DNA of 64,000 nucleotides from Flavobacterium sp. A45 (GTDB lineage Bacteria; Bacteroidota; Bacteroidia; Flavobacteriales; Flavobacteriaceae): the NCBI RefSeq assembly GCF_002001005.1, contig NZ_MUNX01000060.1, positions 1 through 64,000 on the forward strand, in the 5' to 3' direction. The position numbers and the translations under genes are program-made. Each line of letters opens with the position of its first letter. Position 1 is the first letter of the stretch. Of the stretch, positions 1 through 8,542 are shown one piece after another. The notes below the pieces were generated by a model, which did no database searches, was not told the origin of the DNA, and saw nothing but the letters and a program-made list of their open reading frames with translations.

Positions 1-326
1 CCGTGTCTCAGTACCAGTGTGGGGGATCTCCCTCTCAGGACCCCTACCCATCGTAGCCTTGGTAAGCCGTTACCTTACCAACTAGCTAATGGGACGCATG
101 CTCATCTTTTACCGTTGTGACTTTAATAGTTCAATCATGCGATTGTACTATACTATGAGGTATTAATCCAAATTTCTCTGGGCTATCCCTCTGTAAAAGG
201 TAGATTGCATACGCGTTACGCACCCGTGCGCCGGTCTCTAGTCCCGAAGAACTATACCCCTCGACTTGCATGTGTTAAGCCTGCCGCTAGCGTTCATCCT
301 GAGCCAGGATCAAACTCTTCATCGTA
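1..326 (-). rRNA. rrs: 16S ribosomal RNA, 5' part (cut by window edge)
   Basis: Read on the minus strand, the sequence runs from the conserved 5' motif AGAGTTTGATCCTGGCTCAG (complement near 298-317) through GATGAACGCTAGCGGCAGGC and reaches the ACTGGTACTGAGACACGG motif at the window edge. This is the first roughly 325 bases of a small-subunit rRNA. The pattern, including AGGCTTAACACATGCAAGTCGAGGGG, is of Flavobacteriaceae type. The mature 5' end is estimated at 321-327 by comparison with E. coli. The rest of the operon lies outside the window to the left. Confidence 0.97.
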
Positions 327-334
327 TATTGTTT

Positions 335-350
335 GCTTAATTAATTAAGC
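335..350. repeat. 16-bp perfect palindrome just upstream of 16S
   Basis: GCTTAATTAATTAAGC is a perfect palindrome lying 10-25 bases before the 16S 5' end. In the rRNA leader it could form part of a processing stem, but the partner strand 3' of 16S is outside the window, so the role is inferred. Confidence 0.4.
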
Positions 351-419
351 TATTAATTTTTGACTGAAGGTCTAGTGGTTATTCTCAAATCTTCCGATTC
401 TATTACTCTTATTTTATTT

Positions 420-439
420 GTTCCGATTTGCATCGGAAC
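420..439. repeat. hairpin in the rRNA leader
   Basis: GTTCCGAT (420-427) and ATCGGAAC (432-439) form a perfect 8-bp stem with a 4-base loop in the transcribed leader between the nearest rrn promoter and 16S. A role in leader folding or processing is inferred. It lacks a T-run, so it does not look like a terminator. Confidence 0.4.
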
Positions 440-511
440 GGCTGTCAATTCAATATGTCTAGGAACGTGTTCTTCTTTATTCTTATACGCTAGTCTTTCG
501 ATTAGCGGGTG

Positions 512-541
512 CAAAAATAGCTATTCTTTTTTAACTGGCAA
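512..541 (-). promoter_or_regulatory. rrn promoter P1 (nearest to 16S)
   Basis: On the minus strand a TATTTTTG -7 box (512-519) follows a TTG -33 element (539-541) with a 19-base spacer, matching the Bacteroidota sigma-A consensus. The start region continues GCACCCGC. The same layout repeats at 635-665 and 756-785. Confidence 0.75.
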
Positions 542-634
542 GTAAATTTTGAAGTTTTTTTGAAAATTTTATTTTTCGTTTTCTTCTCTTTTTCTTGTCA
601 ATCTTTCAAGGAACGTTACGCGTTTTGCGGGGTG

Positions 635-665
635 CAAAAATAGCTTACGCTTTCGAATCTCACAA
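635..665 (-). promoter_or_regulatory. rrn promoter P2
   Basis: On the minus strand a TATTTTTG -7 box (635-642) and a TTG -33 element (663-665) are separated by 20 bases and followed by GCACCCCGC. An ACGTTCCT motif lies about 15-25 bases downstream, as it does after P3. Confidence 0.7.
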
Positions 666-755
666 GCTTTTTTTAATCTTTTTTTGAAAATAAATTTTCG
701 TTTCGATTTCATGGGCTTGTCAGGATTTATAGGAACGTATGCGTTGTTGCGGGTG

Positions 756-785
756 CAAAAGTACCACGTTTATTCAGTTAAACAA
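756..785 (-). promoter_or_regulatory. rrn promoter P3 (most distal)
   Basis: On the minus strand a TACTTTTG -7 box (756-763) and a TTG -33 element (783-785) are separated by 19 bases and followed by GCACCCGC. With P1 and P2 this makes three tandem promoters about 120 bases apart feeding the rRNA operon. Confidence 0.72.
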
Positions 786-1110
786 TGGGTTTTTTTAATT
801 ATTTTGCGTTTATTTTTTAACAGACTGATAACTTGAAATTTACATCAAGAGCTTTTTGAGGAATTTGGGAGTTTACCGAAGTTCCGCTTGGTTATTGGGC
901 TTTATTTTGACTTTCAACCCTTGTGAGGTTCGCACGAAATGCCGTAAACAATGCTTTATTTTCTCGCAGAGGCGCTAAGTCGCAAAGATTGGAATCATTT
1001 TCCGAGGCTTTTACATCTTTGCAGTTGCTGGATTTAGCAAACAATCCCTAACCAAATCAGAAGCACATATGAAGGAGGAAGTTTTCTTTGAATCATTCTT
1101 ACCTATTATA
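786..1110. other. Intergenic stretch upstream of the rrn promoters
   Basis: No credible gene is seen. The stretch contains a short sequence around 963-985 (TCGCAGAGGCGCTAAGTCGC) that resembles a dispersed intergenic repeat seen in many bacterial genomes; that recognition is from memory only. Confidence 0.4.
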
Positions 1111-1140
1111 TAAAGAGTGAATTTTCTAGTTCACTCTTTA
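1111..1140. terminator. Terminator-like hairpin upstream of thrS
   Basis: TAAAGAGTGAA (1111-1121) and TTCACTCTTTA (1130-1140) form a perfect 11-bp stem. There is no long T-run on either side, so termination is plausible but not certain. Confidence 0.35.
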
Positions 1141-1149
1141 TGAAAACTG

Positions 1150-1247
1150 ATGCCCTAGCCCAGATGGAAACGACATCCTGCTGTCCCGGGGTTCGGGACA
1201 GCAGATATAGTGTACAGCTGGAAATAGCTCCTAATCATTCGGATTCC
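1150..1247 (+). ncRNA. Structured intergenic repeat, Flavo-1-like RNA candidate
   Basis: The element begins near GATGCCCTAGCCCAGATGG, contains a perfect 10-bp stem CTGCTGTCCC (1178-1187) with GGGACAGCAG (1195-1204), then AGATATAG, and ends with GCTCCTAATCATTCGG. This layout, a variable strong hairpin flanked by constant blocks, is a repeat I recall from many Flavobacterium intergenic regions. It may correspond to the Flavo-1 RNA motif. Only one copy was found here and its function is unknown. Confidence 0.5.
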
Positions 1248-1307
1248 TCTTTTACAACAACACCTATTTAGATTTCATACATATATAGAACAAACCTCAT
1301 ATACCTA

Positions 1308-1338
1308 TTGTATGTGTTTTGTTAATACTTTATATTTG
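1308..1338 (+). promoter_or_regulatory. Promoter of the thrS-infC-rpmI-rplT operon
   Basis: A TATATTTG -7 box at 1331-1338 has a TTG at 1308-1310 with a 20-base spacer, the Bacteroidota consensus. It leaves a leader of only about 15-20 bases before the thrS ATG. Confidence 0.75.
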
Positions 1339-1360
1339 CAATCTTAAAATATAAAAAACA

Positions 1361-3307
1361 ATGATTAAGATTACTTTGCCCGATGGGTCAGTTAGAGAGT
1401 TTGCTCCAGAAGTAACTCCGATGGATGTTGCAAAAAGCATCAGTGAAGGATTTGCCAGAAATGTAATTTCGGCTTCTTTCAATGGTACAACTATTGAAAC
1501 ATCTACACCATTGACGACCGACGGCAGTCTTACATTATATACTTGGAATGATGCTGATGGCAAAAAAGCTTTTTGGCATTCGACTTCACACGTTATGGCA
1601 CAAGTTCTAGAAGAAATGTACCCTGGAGCAAAATTAACTCTGGGACCTGCAATTTCTAACGGGTTTTACTATGACGTTGATTTTGAAGACCAAAAGATTA
1701 CTGAGGCCGACTTTAAGAAAATTGAAGACCGTGTTCTTGAGATTTCAAGAGAAAAACATGAATTTAAAATGCGTCCTGTTACTAAAGCAGAAGCATTAGA
1801 GATGTACAAAGACAATGTTTACAAAACAGAGCTGATTACTAATCTTGAAGACGGAACTATCACTTTTTGTGATCATTCAACTTTTACCGATTTATGTCGT
1901 GGTGGACATATTCCTAATACAGGAATCATCAAGGCAATGAAAGTAATGAGTGTTGCTGGAGCCTACTGGAGAGGTGATGAAAAAAATAAGCAGTTAACCC
2001 GTGTTTATGGAACTTCATTCCCGAAACAAAAAGATTTAACTGAATACCTAGAATTACTCGAAGAAGCGAAACGTCGCGACCACAGAAAACTAGGAAAAGA
2101 ATTGGAATTATTTGCTTTTTCTCAAAAAGTAGGCCAAGGTTTGCCGTTATGGTTACCAAAAGGAGCCGCTTTGAGAGATCGTTTGGAACAGTTTTTGAAA
2201 AAAGCACAAAAGAAAGCAGGTTACGAGCAAGTTGTAACTCCGCATATTGGTCAAAAGGAGTTATATGTAACTTCTGGACATTATGCTAAATACGGAGCAG
2301 ACAGTTTTCAACCAATCAACACTCCTGCTGAAGGAGAGGAGTTTTTATTGAAACCTATGAACTGCCCTCATCACTGTGAAATCTATAATGTAAGACCTTG
2401 GTCATACAAAGATTTACCTAAGCGTTATGCTGAATTTGGAACAGTTTACAGATATGAGCAAAGTGGTGAATTACATGGTTTAACTCGCGTACGTGGGTTT
2501 ACTCAGGATGATGCACATATTTTTTGTACTCCAGAGCAATTGGATGAAGAGTTTAAAAAAGTAATTGACTTGGTACTTTATGTATTTGGTTCATTAGGTT
2601 TTGAAAACTTTACCGCTCAGATTTCATTGAGAGACAAAGAGAACAGAGACAAATACATTGGTTCTGATGAAAATTGGGAGAAAGCGGAAAATGCTATCAT
2701 CAATGCAGCAGCAGATAAAGGATTAAATACCATTGTTGAATACGGAGAGGCCGCTTTCTACGGTCCAAAACTGGATTTCATGGTAAAGGATGCTTTAGGC
2801 AGACAATGGCAATTAGGAACAATTCAGGTGGATTACAATTTACCAGAGCGTTTTGAATTGACTTACAAAGGATCTGACAATGAATTACATAGACCTGTAA
2901 TGATCCACAGAGCGCCTTTTGGATCTATGGAACGTTTTATTGCAATTTTACTAGAACACACAGCGGGAAATTTCCCACTTTGGTTAATGCCTGAGCAGGC
3001 AATTATACTGTCTTTGAGTGAGAAATATGAAAATTATGCTAAAAAAGTTTTAAATCTGCTAGAAAATCACGAAATTCGCGCCCTAATTGATAACAGAAGC
3101 GAGACGATAGGAAAGAAAATTAGAGATGCAGAAATGCAGAAAATCCCGTTTATGCTGATTGTTGGTGAGGAAGAAGAGAAAAACGGAACCATTTCTATTC
3201 GCCGTCATGGTCAAGAAGGAAAAGGCAATATCAGCGTTACAATAGAAGAATTTGCTTCGATTGTTGACGAGGAAATAAAAAAAACATTAAAAGTATTTAC
3301 AGTTTAA
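1361..3307 (+). CDS. thrS: Threonine--tRNA ligase
   Basis: This class II aminoacyl-tRNA synthetase charges tRNA-Thr in the cytoplasm. The 648-residue protein has the full family layout. An N-terminal TGS domain spans about residues 1-61. An editing domain follows with the HSTSHV motif near residue 73. The catalytic core contains [10 protein letters not shown], the motif 2 stretch [19 protein letters not shown] and MIHRAPFGS near residue 515, which supply the expected Cys/His/His zinc ligands. A C-terminal anticodon-binding domain begins near residue 545. The ATG at 1361 fits the length of the family and the promoter 23 bases upstream. It is the first gene of the conserved thrS-infC-rpmI-rplT order. 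Confidence 0.98.
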   Translation: MIKITLPDGSVREFAPEVTPMDVAKSISEGFARNVISASFNGTTIETSTPLTTDGSLTLYTWNDADGKKAFWHSTSHVMAQVLEEMYPGAKLTLGPAISNGFYYDVDFEDQKITEADFKKIEDRVLEISREKHEFKMRPVTKAEALEMYKDNVYKTELITNLEDGTITFCDHSTFTDLCRGGHIPNTGIIKAMKVMSVAGAYWRGDEKNKQLTRVYGTSFPKQKDLTEYLELLEEAKRRDHRKLGKELELFAFSQKVGQGLPLWLPKGAALRDRLEQFLKKAQKKAGYEQVVTPHIGQKELYVTSGHYAKYGADSFQPINTPAEGEEFLLKPMNCPHHCEIYNVRPWSYKDLPKRYAEFGTVYRYEQSGELHGLTRVRGFTQDDAHIFCTPEQLDEEFKKVIDLVLYVFGSLGFENFTAQISLRDKENRDKYIGSDENWEKAENAIINAAADKGLNTIVEYGEAAFYGPKLDFMVKDALGRQWQLGTIQVDYNLPERFELTYKGSDNELHRPVMIHRAPFGSMERFIAILLEHTAGNFPLWLMPEQAIILSLSEKYENYAKKVLNLLENHEIRALIDNRSETIGKKIRDAEMQKIPFMLIVGEEEEKNGTISIRRHGQEGKGNISVTIEEFASIVDEEIKKTLKVFTV

Positions 3308-3323
3308 CTTAAATTATAAAGTC

Positions 3324-3881
3324 ATAGCAATAAGAAGCAACAGAGGTTACCAACCTCGCGTAGAAAAAAAGGATGCACACAGAATAAATAACTTTATTCG
3401 CGGTGTACAAGAAGTAAGACTTGTGGGTGAAAACATAGAGCCTGGAGTTTTTAAACTTGCAGAAGCTTTAAGATTAGCTGACCAATTTGAATTGGATTTA
3501 GTTGAGATTTCACCAAACGCAGAGCCACCGGTTTGTAAAATCATGGATTACAAGAAATTTGTTTACGAACAAAAGAAACGTGATAAGGCTCTAAAAGCGA
3601 AATCTACTCAAGTAGTAGTAAAAGAAATACGTTTTGGTCCTCAAACTGATGAGCATGATTACGAATTTAAGAGAAAGAACGCTGAAAAATTCTTAAAAGA
3701 AGGAGCTAAGTTAAAAGCTTTCGTATTCTTTAAAGGACGTTCAATTATCTATAAAGATCAAGGGCAAATCTTATTATTGAGATTAGCTACTGACTTGGAA
3801 GAATTCGGAAAAGTTGAAGCAATGCCTGTTCTTGAAGGAAAGAGAATGATTATGTTTATTGCTCCTAAAAAGAAGAAGTAA
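3324..3881 (+). CDS. infC: Translation initiation factor IF-3, probable AUA start
   Basis: IF-3 binds the 30S subunit and proofreads start-codon selection. The first ATG or GTG in frame (GTG at 3423) would remove a conserved N-terminus. The frame is open further upstream and encodes [20 protein letters not shown], the expected flavobacterial IF-3 beginning. The codon that should be Met is ATA at 3324, giving 185 residues, 16 bases after the thrS stop. Rare start codons in infC are known in other bacteria and serve IF-3 autoregulation. The N-domain ([10 protein letters not shown]) and C-domain ([18 protein letters not shown]) are both present and the tail is lysine-rich. Identity is certain; the exact start is inferred. 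Confidence 0.93.
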   Translation: MAIRSNRGYQPRVEKKDAHRINNFIRGVQEVRLVGENIEPGVFKLAEALRLADQFELDLVEISPNAEPPVCKIMDYKKFVYEQKKRDKALKAKSTQVVVKEIRFGPQTDEHDYEFKRKNAEKFLKEGAKLKAFVFFKGRSIIYKDQGQILLLRLATDLEEFGKVEAMPVLEGKRMIMFIAPKKKK

Positions 3882-4003
3882 TCAGTTTGCAGAAAGCAGA
3901 TAAAAAATAGTATTCAGTTTTCATTGTTCAGTTTTAAACCTGAAGTCTGAAACTTTAAACAAAAGATTAAGTAAGTAATAATAAATTAAAACACTAGGAA
4001 AAA

Positions 4004-4201
4004 ATGCCTAAAATGAAAACCAAATCTAGCGCCAAGAAACGTTTCAAAGTTACTGGTTCTGGAAAGATTAAAAGAAAGCATGCTTTCAAAAGTCACATCT
4101 TGACTAAAAAATCTAAAAAACGTAAATTAGCTTTGACTCACTCAGCGCTAGTTCACAAAACAGATATGAAAAGCATCAAACAACAATTAAGAATTATCTA
4201 A
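4004..4201 (+). CDS. rpmI: 50S ribosomal protein L35
   Basis: This 65-residue, very lysine-rich protein begins [20 protein letters not shown] and has the [20 protein letters not shown] block of L35. It is a component of the large ribosomal subunit. It sits 122 bases after infC in the standard operon position before rplT. The gap holds only degenerate CAGTNTTCAGT-like runs common in this genome's spacers. Confidence 0.97.
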   Translation: MPKMKTKSSAKKRFKVTGSGKIKRKHAFKSHILTKKSKKRKLALTHSALVHKTDMKSIKQQLRII

Positions 4202-4257
4202 TAAAAGTATTAAGTCTTGAGAATTAAGTATTGAGACAAAAACTTATAGATTTCTTT

Positions 4258-4296
4258 AGGTTAAAAACAATTTCAATAACCTTGGAGTATGGCCAA
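4258..4296 (+). promoter_or_regulatory. Possible structured leader before rplT
   Basis: The 147-base rpmI-rplT gap contains AGGTTA (4258-4263) pairing with TAACCT (4277-4282), followed at once by TTGG (4282-4285) pairing with CCAA (4293-4296). L20 autoregulates its mRNA in other bacteria through leader structures. A comparable role here is only an inference from position. Confidence 0.25.
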
Positions 4297-4348
4297 TAAG
4301 TTCCTTTGATTAAATTCAGGACGCCTACTACAAAAAAACAATAAAATT

Positions 4349-4693
4349 ATGCCAAGATCGGTAAATTCAGTTGCTAAAAGAGCAAGAAGAAAAAAAATAA
4401 TGAAGCAAGCCAAAGGTTTCTTTGGTAGACGTAAAAACGTTTGGACAGTTGCAAAGAACGCGGTAGAAAAAGCAATGTGCTATGCATACCGTGACAGAAA
4501 AGTGAATAAAAGAAATTTCCGTTCATTATGGATTCAACGTATTAACGCTGGAGCTAGATTGGAAGGAATGTCTTATTCTCAATTCATGGGTAAAGTGAAA
4601 TCTAACGGAATCGAATTGAACCGTAAGGTTCTTGCTGATTTAGCGATGAATCACCCTGAAGCTTTCAAAGCAGTACTTAATAAAGTAAAATAA
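4349..4693 (+). CDS. rplT: 50S ribosomal protein L20
   Basis: This 114-residue basic protein begins [20 protein letters not shown] and contains [22 protein letters not shown], the L20 signature. L20 binds 23S rRNA early in 50S assembly and is a translational autoregulator in other bacteria. It is the last gene of the operon and is followed by a strong hairpin terminator at 4731. Confidence 0.98.
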   Translation: MPRSVNSVAKRARRKKIMKQAKGFFGRRKNVWTVAKNAVEKAMCYAYRDRKVNKRNFRSLWIQRINAGARLEGMSYSQFMGKVKSNGIELNRKVLADLAMNHPEAFKAVLNKVK

Positions 4694-4730
4694 ACGTTAT
4701 ATAAACTCAATTTAGAATTACTTACTTATA

Positions 4731-4768
4731 AAAAATGCCCAATCTTACGATTGGGCATTTTGTTTTCA
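4731..4768. terminator. Bidirectional terminator between rplT and the porin gene
   Basis: AATGCCCAATC (4734-4744) and GATTGGGCATT (4749-4759) form a perfect 11-bp stem with a 4-base loop. It has T-rich sequence downstream on the plus strand and an A-run upstream that serves as a T-run for the convergent minus-strand gene. Confidence 0.9.
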
Positions 4769-4783
4769 TATACTTTAATAAAC

Positions 4784-5986
4784 TTACAAAACCAATAACG
4801 GAGCTATAAATCCAAAGCCTAAAAGACCAGTTGTATAATCTTTGACCCCGAAAGCATTTTCAGCATAGTTTGTATATTCATATCTTCTAGCCGTATAGGC
4901 CACATAAAATTTTATATTGAAATCTTTGAAAGGCATATACTGTATAGTTGGGATAAGACCATAACTGGTAGATAATTTTGAACTGCCATTTGGATCTGGA
5001 TTATCTTTCCATGAATGATTACTGTTCATCACAGTCAAAAGCAAATTAATCTTAGGAGCCACCAAATATTCTGCTCTTACCCAATTTTCCACATAAAGAG
5101 CCTCTTGTGCAGCATATGGGTATTGGCTGCTAATAATACTTGAGACAATTCCTTTGCGATCAAGGCCTTCATCACTGTATTGAAAATCATAATACAAAAC
5201 AAAATTCTTAGCTTTAAATTTATTCCCAAGTGCAAAATAGTTCATATGTGCTCCTTGTGCTTCGTTGAAGAAACTATAACTATAAGTGGTTTCAAATTTA
5301 CCATCAAAAAAACTACCTCTCCAATTAGCCACTAATGCCAACGGATATTCAGAAGGATTTATGCTTGGCGGAGCAGAGCTTCCATATTGCTCTTCATAGG
5401 TTTTTGTTCTGGAATTCAGTACTTGAAAAGAAAACGACTGCTTGCCCTCAGCAAAATCATGGGATATCCCTGCCCCTACTAAAAAGTTATCAGCATATTC
5501 TATAACATCATTATAGGTTAAGATATCAATTGGATTGAAATCAAATTCATAACCTCCCCAATCGGCACAAAGTTTCCCAAAAGATAGCTTAGTACTTTTA
5601 GACAAATCGATTCTCAAAAATGCGAGATCGACTGATCGACTGATATTATCCAAATTCCCAGGAATAGGCTCTCTAGTGTATCTGTTACGGAATCTAAAAT
5701 ACACTTTATCGTGTATTTTACCTTTTACTTCAAAACGAAGTTGGTTTACATTAAATTCGGAGAGCGTATGATTACCATCCATAAAATTACTATTGTAAGC
5801 CATGCGTGAATTAAAAATCACATCAACATCTCTTAATAAAGATTGTTTTGTAATTGGTATCAAAGATTTTAGAGAATCCTGTATAAAAAAACCTCCCTCA
5901 TTGGTTTGTTTATCCATTTGATCTACTTGACTGAATGCTATAATTGGCAAAAAACCAATCATTAAAAAAAATAAATATTTTTTCAT
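4784..5986 (-). CDS. Outer-membrane porin, phosphate-selective porin O/P type
   Basis: The 400-residue protein has a signal peptide (MKKYLFFLMIGFLPIIAFSQ, cleavage near residue 20) and then alternating beta-strands rich in aromatic residues, such as KVYFRFRNRYTREPIP and KLSFGKLCADWGGYEFDFNPID, ending in a short hydrophobic strand. This fits the OprO/OprP-like porins of Bacteroidota. It follows the Dcu carrier gene by 19 bases on the same strand, so it may supply the outer-membrane route for dicarboxylates or amino acids used by the cluster. Substrate choice is inferred from context only. Confidence 0.75.
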   Translation of the reverse strand: MKKYLFFLMIGFLPIIAFSQVDQMDKQTNEGGFFIQDSLKSLIPITKQSLLRDVDVIFNSRMAYNSNFMDGNHTLSEFNVNQLRFEVKGKIHDKVYFRFRNRYTREPIPGNLDNISRSVDLAFLRIDLSKSTKLSFGKLCADWGGYEFDFNPIDILTYNDVIEYADNFLVGAGISHDFAEGKQSFSFQVLNSRTKTYEEQYGSSAPPSINPSEYPLALVANWRGSFFDGKFETTYSYSFFNEAQGAHMNYFALGNKFKAKNFVLYYDFQYSDEGLDRKGIVSSIISSQYPYAAQEALYVENWVRAEYLVAPKINLLLTVMNSNHSWKDNPDPNGSSKLSTSYGLIPTIQYMPFKDFNIKFYVAYTARRYEYTNYAENAFGVKDYTTGLLGFGFIAPLLVL

Positions 5987-6005
5987 AATTATTTAATTTT
6001 AAAAT

Positions 6006-7346
6006 TTACAATAAAAACGACCCTAATAAAAATCCAACAGCAATAGCTACACCAATGGCAACTATTCCAGGCAAATTAAAACTATGATTAATTACATAAT
6101 TTCCGATTTTGGTACTACCCGTTCTGTCAAAGTTTATTGCCGCTAATAAAGTTGGATAGCCTGGCAAAACAAAGTCACTGTTTACAGCGGGGAATATAGC
6201 TATCAATGCCGATGGAGGAAGCCCCAAAGCAATTCCCAATGGCATCATTGTTTTAGTAGTAGCTGCCTGACTAAACATCAAAACTCCCATTATAAAAACG
6301 GCTATAGCGAAAGTCCAAGGATATGCATTAACAATACCTCCTAATGCTTCTTGTATTGTATCATTATTGGAATTCATAAAGGTAGAACTCATCCAAACCA
6401 CACCAAATACGGACACTACAGCAGAAGCCATAGAAGTAAACAAACTGGCTTTAGTAACATCTGTTGTGCTTGTTTTAGTAATTAACATCATGGCCGCAGA
6501 AGCAGTAAGTGTTATTACACTAATTATTGTTACCATTGATAAAGAACCGTTAGCTGCAACCGCAAGAGTTTTTTCACCAGGATCAAAACTTGGAACTAAA
6601 TTTGGGAATGCACCGGCTATTACAATCAGAACTATTGCAAACGTGAATATTAAAACTGAAGTTTTAGCCCCTGATTTTAAGCTCTTTTCTTCACCTTCAA
6701 TATCTGCTTGCATGCTATTTGCAAACTCAGGGTCTTTCATTTTTTCAATAAAAATAGGATCATCATTCAATTCGATTCCCCTTTTAAAAACAGAAAAACA
6801 ACCAATCAACAAACCTATAATACTAGCAGGAATACAAATCATCATGATATCTACCAAGGCACCCGGATAACCTAATATAACCACCATAGCAGCAGTTGCC
6901 GCACTCATAGGACTTCCTGTCAAAGCCAAATGCGAAGCTATAACCGAGATACTTAATGGTCGTTCAGGTCGAATTCTCTTCTTAGCAGAAACTTCAGAAA
7001 TAATTGGTAATAAGGAATAAACAATATGGGCAGTCCCAGCAAATAGGCATAAAAAATAAACTGTAAATGGAGCTATAAATGTAATATTTGATGGGTTACT
7101 TCGAATAATTTTCTCTGCCAAATTTACAAGATAGTCTAATCCTCCCGATGCCTGCAAAGTTGCAGCCGTTGTTACAATAGCCATAATGATTAACATCACG
7201 TCTAAAGGTGGGTCTGTAGGTTTCATTTTGAAAACAAAAAGAAAAATAAACAGTCCAACCATACCCATGACGCCCAATCCAATTCCTTTCATTTGTGCTC
7301 CTATAAGAATCATTCCAATAAGAACAGCAAATTCAATCCAAATCAT
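6006..7346 (-). CDS. dcuB: Anaerobic C4-dicarboxylate transporter (Dcu family)
   Basis: The 446-residue inner-membrane protein has about 11-12 hydrophobic segments and the Dcu-family features MKPTDPPLDVMLIIMAIVT near the N-terminus and SHLALTGSPMSAATAAMV near residue 140. Dcu carriers exchange fumarate, malate or aspartate for succinate. The gene lies between asparaginase and a porin, with aspartase nearby, so aspartate/fumarate exchange is the natural reading. DcuA and DcuB cannot be separated by eye. A hairpin at 7389-7416 separates it from the asparaginase gene. Confidence 0.87.
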   Translation of the reverse strand: MIWIEFAVLIGMILIGAQMKGIGLGVMGMVGLFIFLFVFKMKPTDPPLDVMLIIMAIVTTAATLQASGGLDYLVNLAEKIIRSNPSNITFIAPFTVYFLCLFAGTAHIVYSLLPIISEVSAKKRIRPERPLSISVIASHLALTGSPMSAATAAMVVILGYPGALVDIMMICIPASIIGLLIGCFSVFKRGIELNDDPIFIEKMKDPEFANSMQADIEGEEKSLKSGAKTSVLIFTFAIVLIVIAGAFPNLVPSFDPGEKTLAVAANGSLSMVTIISVITLTASAAMMLITKTSTTDVTKASLFTSMASAVVSVFGVVWMSSTFMNSNNDTIQEALGGIVNAYPWTFAIAVFIMGVLMFSQAATTKTMMPLGIALGLPPSALIAIFPAVNSDFVLPGYPTLLAAINFDRTGSTKIGNYVINHSFNLPGIVAIGVAIAVGFLLGSFLL

Positions 7347-7385
7347 ATAGTTATATTTAAGGTTACTAATTATTTATTTAAAGCT

Positions 7386-7416
7386 AAAAAAGCGAATCTC
7401 ATAAAAGATTCGCTTT
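7386..7416 (-). terminator. Terminator after the asparaginase gene
   Basis: AAAGCGAATCT (7389-7399) and AGATTCGCTTT (7406-7416) form an 11-bp stem, followed on the minus strand by a T-run (complement of the A-run at 7386-7391). It may stop or attenuate transcription from the asparaginase gene into dcuB. Confidence 0.75.
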
Positions 7417-7424
7417 GTAATACA

Positions 7425-8483
7425 TCAATATTCAAAGAAATATTGTTGAATTTTCCCTCTATCTGATGTAGTTGTCAACGCCAGCATTAATAAAACTCTA
7501 GATTTTTGTGGATTTAAATCATCAGAAACAACAAAACCAAGTTCAGCATCTTTTACTTCATTTTCTAAAGTAATTCTACCTGAACCCGCCCTTGCAGAAC
7601 GACATACTAAAATTCCTTTTTTTGCAACATCAGCCAATGCTTTTCCTACAGGCTCACCAAAATTACCATTTCCCATTCCTGCATAAACAATCCCTTTGAC
7701 TCCTGAATTTGCAATTCCTGTTACAGTCACAGGACTGGCATCTGCATATCCATAAACAATTTCAACTTGAGGTAATGAAGTCAAGCCTGTAACATCAAAC
7801 TTTTTCGAAGGATTTCTTAATGATTGATAGTAAAAATTCACTTTACCATCATAAATCAATCCAATAGGCCCGAAATTACGAGATTGAAAAGTTTCTAAAT
7901 TTGTTGTACTCGTTTTAGTCACATCTCTGGCATCATAAATCTTTTCATCCATAGCAACGATCACTCCTTTTCCTTGGCTTTTTGGACTTGCTGCAACCAT
8001 TACAGCATCTAGCAAATTTCTATTTCCATCCTGACTCATTGCTGTTGATGGACGCATTGCTCCAACTAGAACAACTGGTTTGTCAGACATCACTGTTAAA
8101 TCCAAAAAATAGGCAGTTTCTTCCTGAGTATCAGTGCCGTGAGTAACAACAATAGCATCTGCTAAATTTTCTTTGAATATTTGATTGATTCTATTGGACA
8201 ACTTCAACCAAGTTACCACATTCATATCCTGACTACCAATTTGAGCAATTTGTTCCCCTGTTATTTTTCCGTAATCATGAATTTGAGGTACCGCATTTAG
8301 CAAATCATCAATAGGTACTTTTCCGGCTGTATAAGCCGCTTTTGTTGCAGATTCTCCAGACCCTGCGATGGTTCCTCCTGTCGCCAAAATAATAATTCTT
8401 GGTGATGTTTTTGCTGGTTTATTTTGTGCCTGAACTTGTAATGCAAAAACAGACAGCATTAATAACATAACAATTCTTTTCAT
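7425..8483 (-). CDS. ansB: Type II (periplasmic) L-asparaginase
   Basis: The enzyme hydrolyses asparagine to aspartate and ammonia. The 352-residue protein starts with a signal peptide (MKRIVMLLMLSVFALQVQA) and shows both active-site motifs: ILATGGTIAGSG near residue 33 with the nucleophilic Thr, and VVTHGTDTQEETAYFLDLT near residue 110. The signal peptide places it in the periplasm, which favours type II. Upstream on the same strand lies aspartase (59-base gap) and downstream the Dcu carrier, giving asparagine to aspartate to fumarate plus transport. Confidence 0.95.
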   Translation of the reverse strand: MKRIVMLLMLSVFALQVQAQNKPAKTSPRIIILATGGTIAGSGESATKAAYTAGKVPIDDLLNAVPQIHDYGKITGEQIAQIGSQDMNVVTWLKLSNRINQIFKENLADAIVVTHGTDTQEETAYFLDLTVMSDKPVVLVGAMRPSTAMSQDGNRNLLDAVMVAASPKSQGKGVIVAMDEKIYDARDVTKTSTTNLETFQSRNFGPIGLIYDGKVNFYYQSLRNPSKKFDVTGLTSLPQVEIVYGYADASPVTVTGIANSGVKGIVYAGMGNGNFGEPVGKALADVAKKGILVCRSARAGSGRITLENEVKDAELGFVVSDDLNPQKSRVLLMLALTTTSDRGKIQQYFFEY

Positions 8484-8542
8484 ATTTTTTTTCTGTTTGG
8501 TTAAATACTTATAGCTAAATTTTTTAGTCCCTAAACAACTAC

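Noticed and set aside
360..545. Plus-strand open frame of 61 codons
   Set aside because: It lies antisense in the rRNA leader over promoter P1 and has no protein-like features beyond hydrophobic runs.
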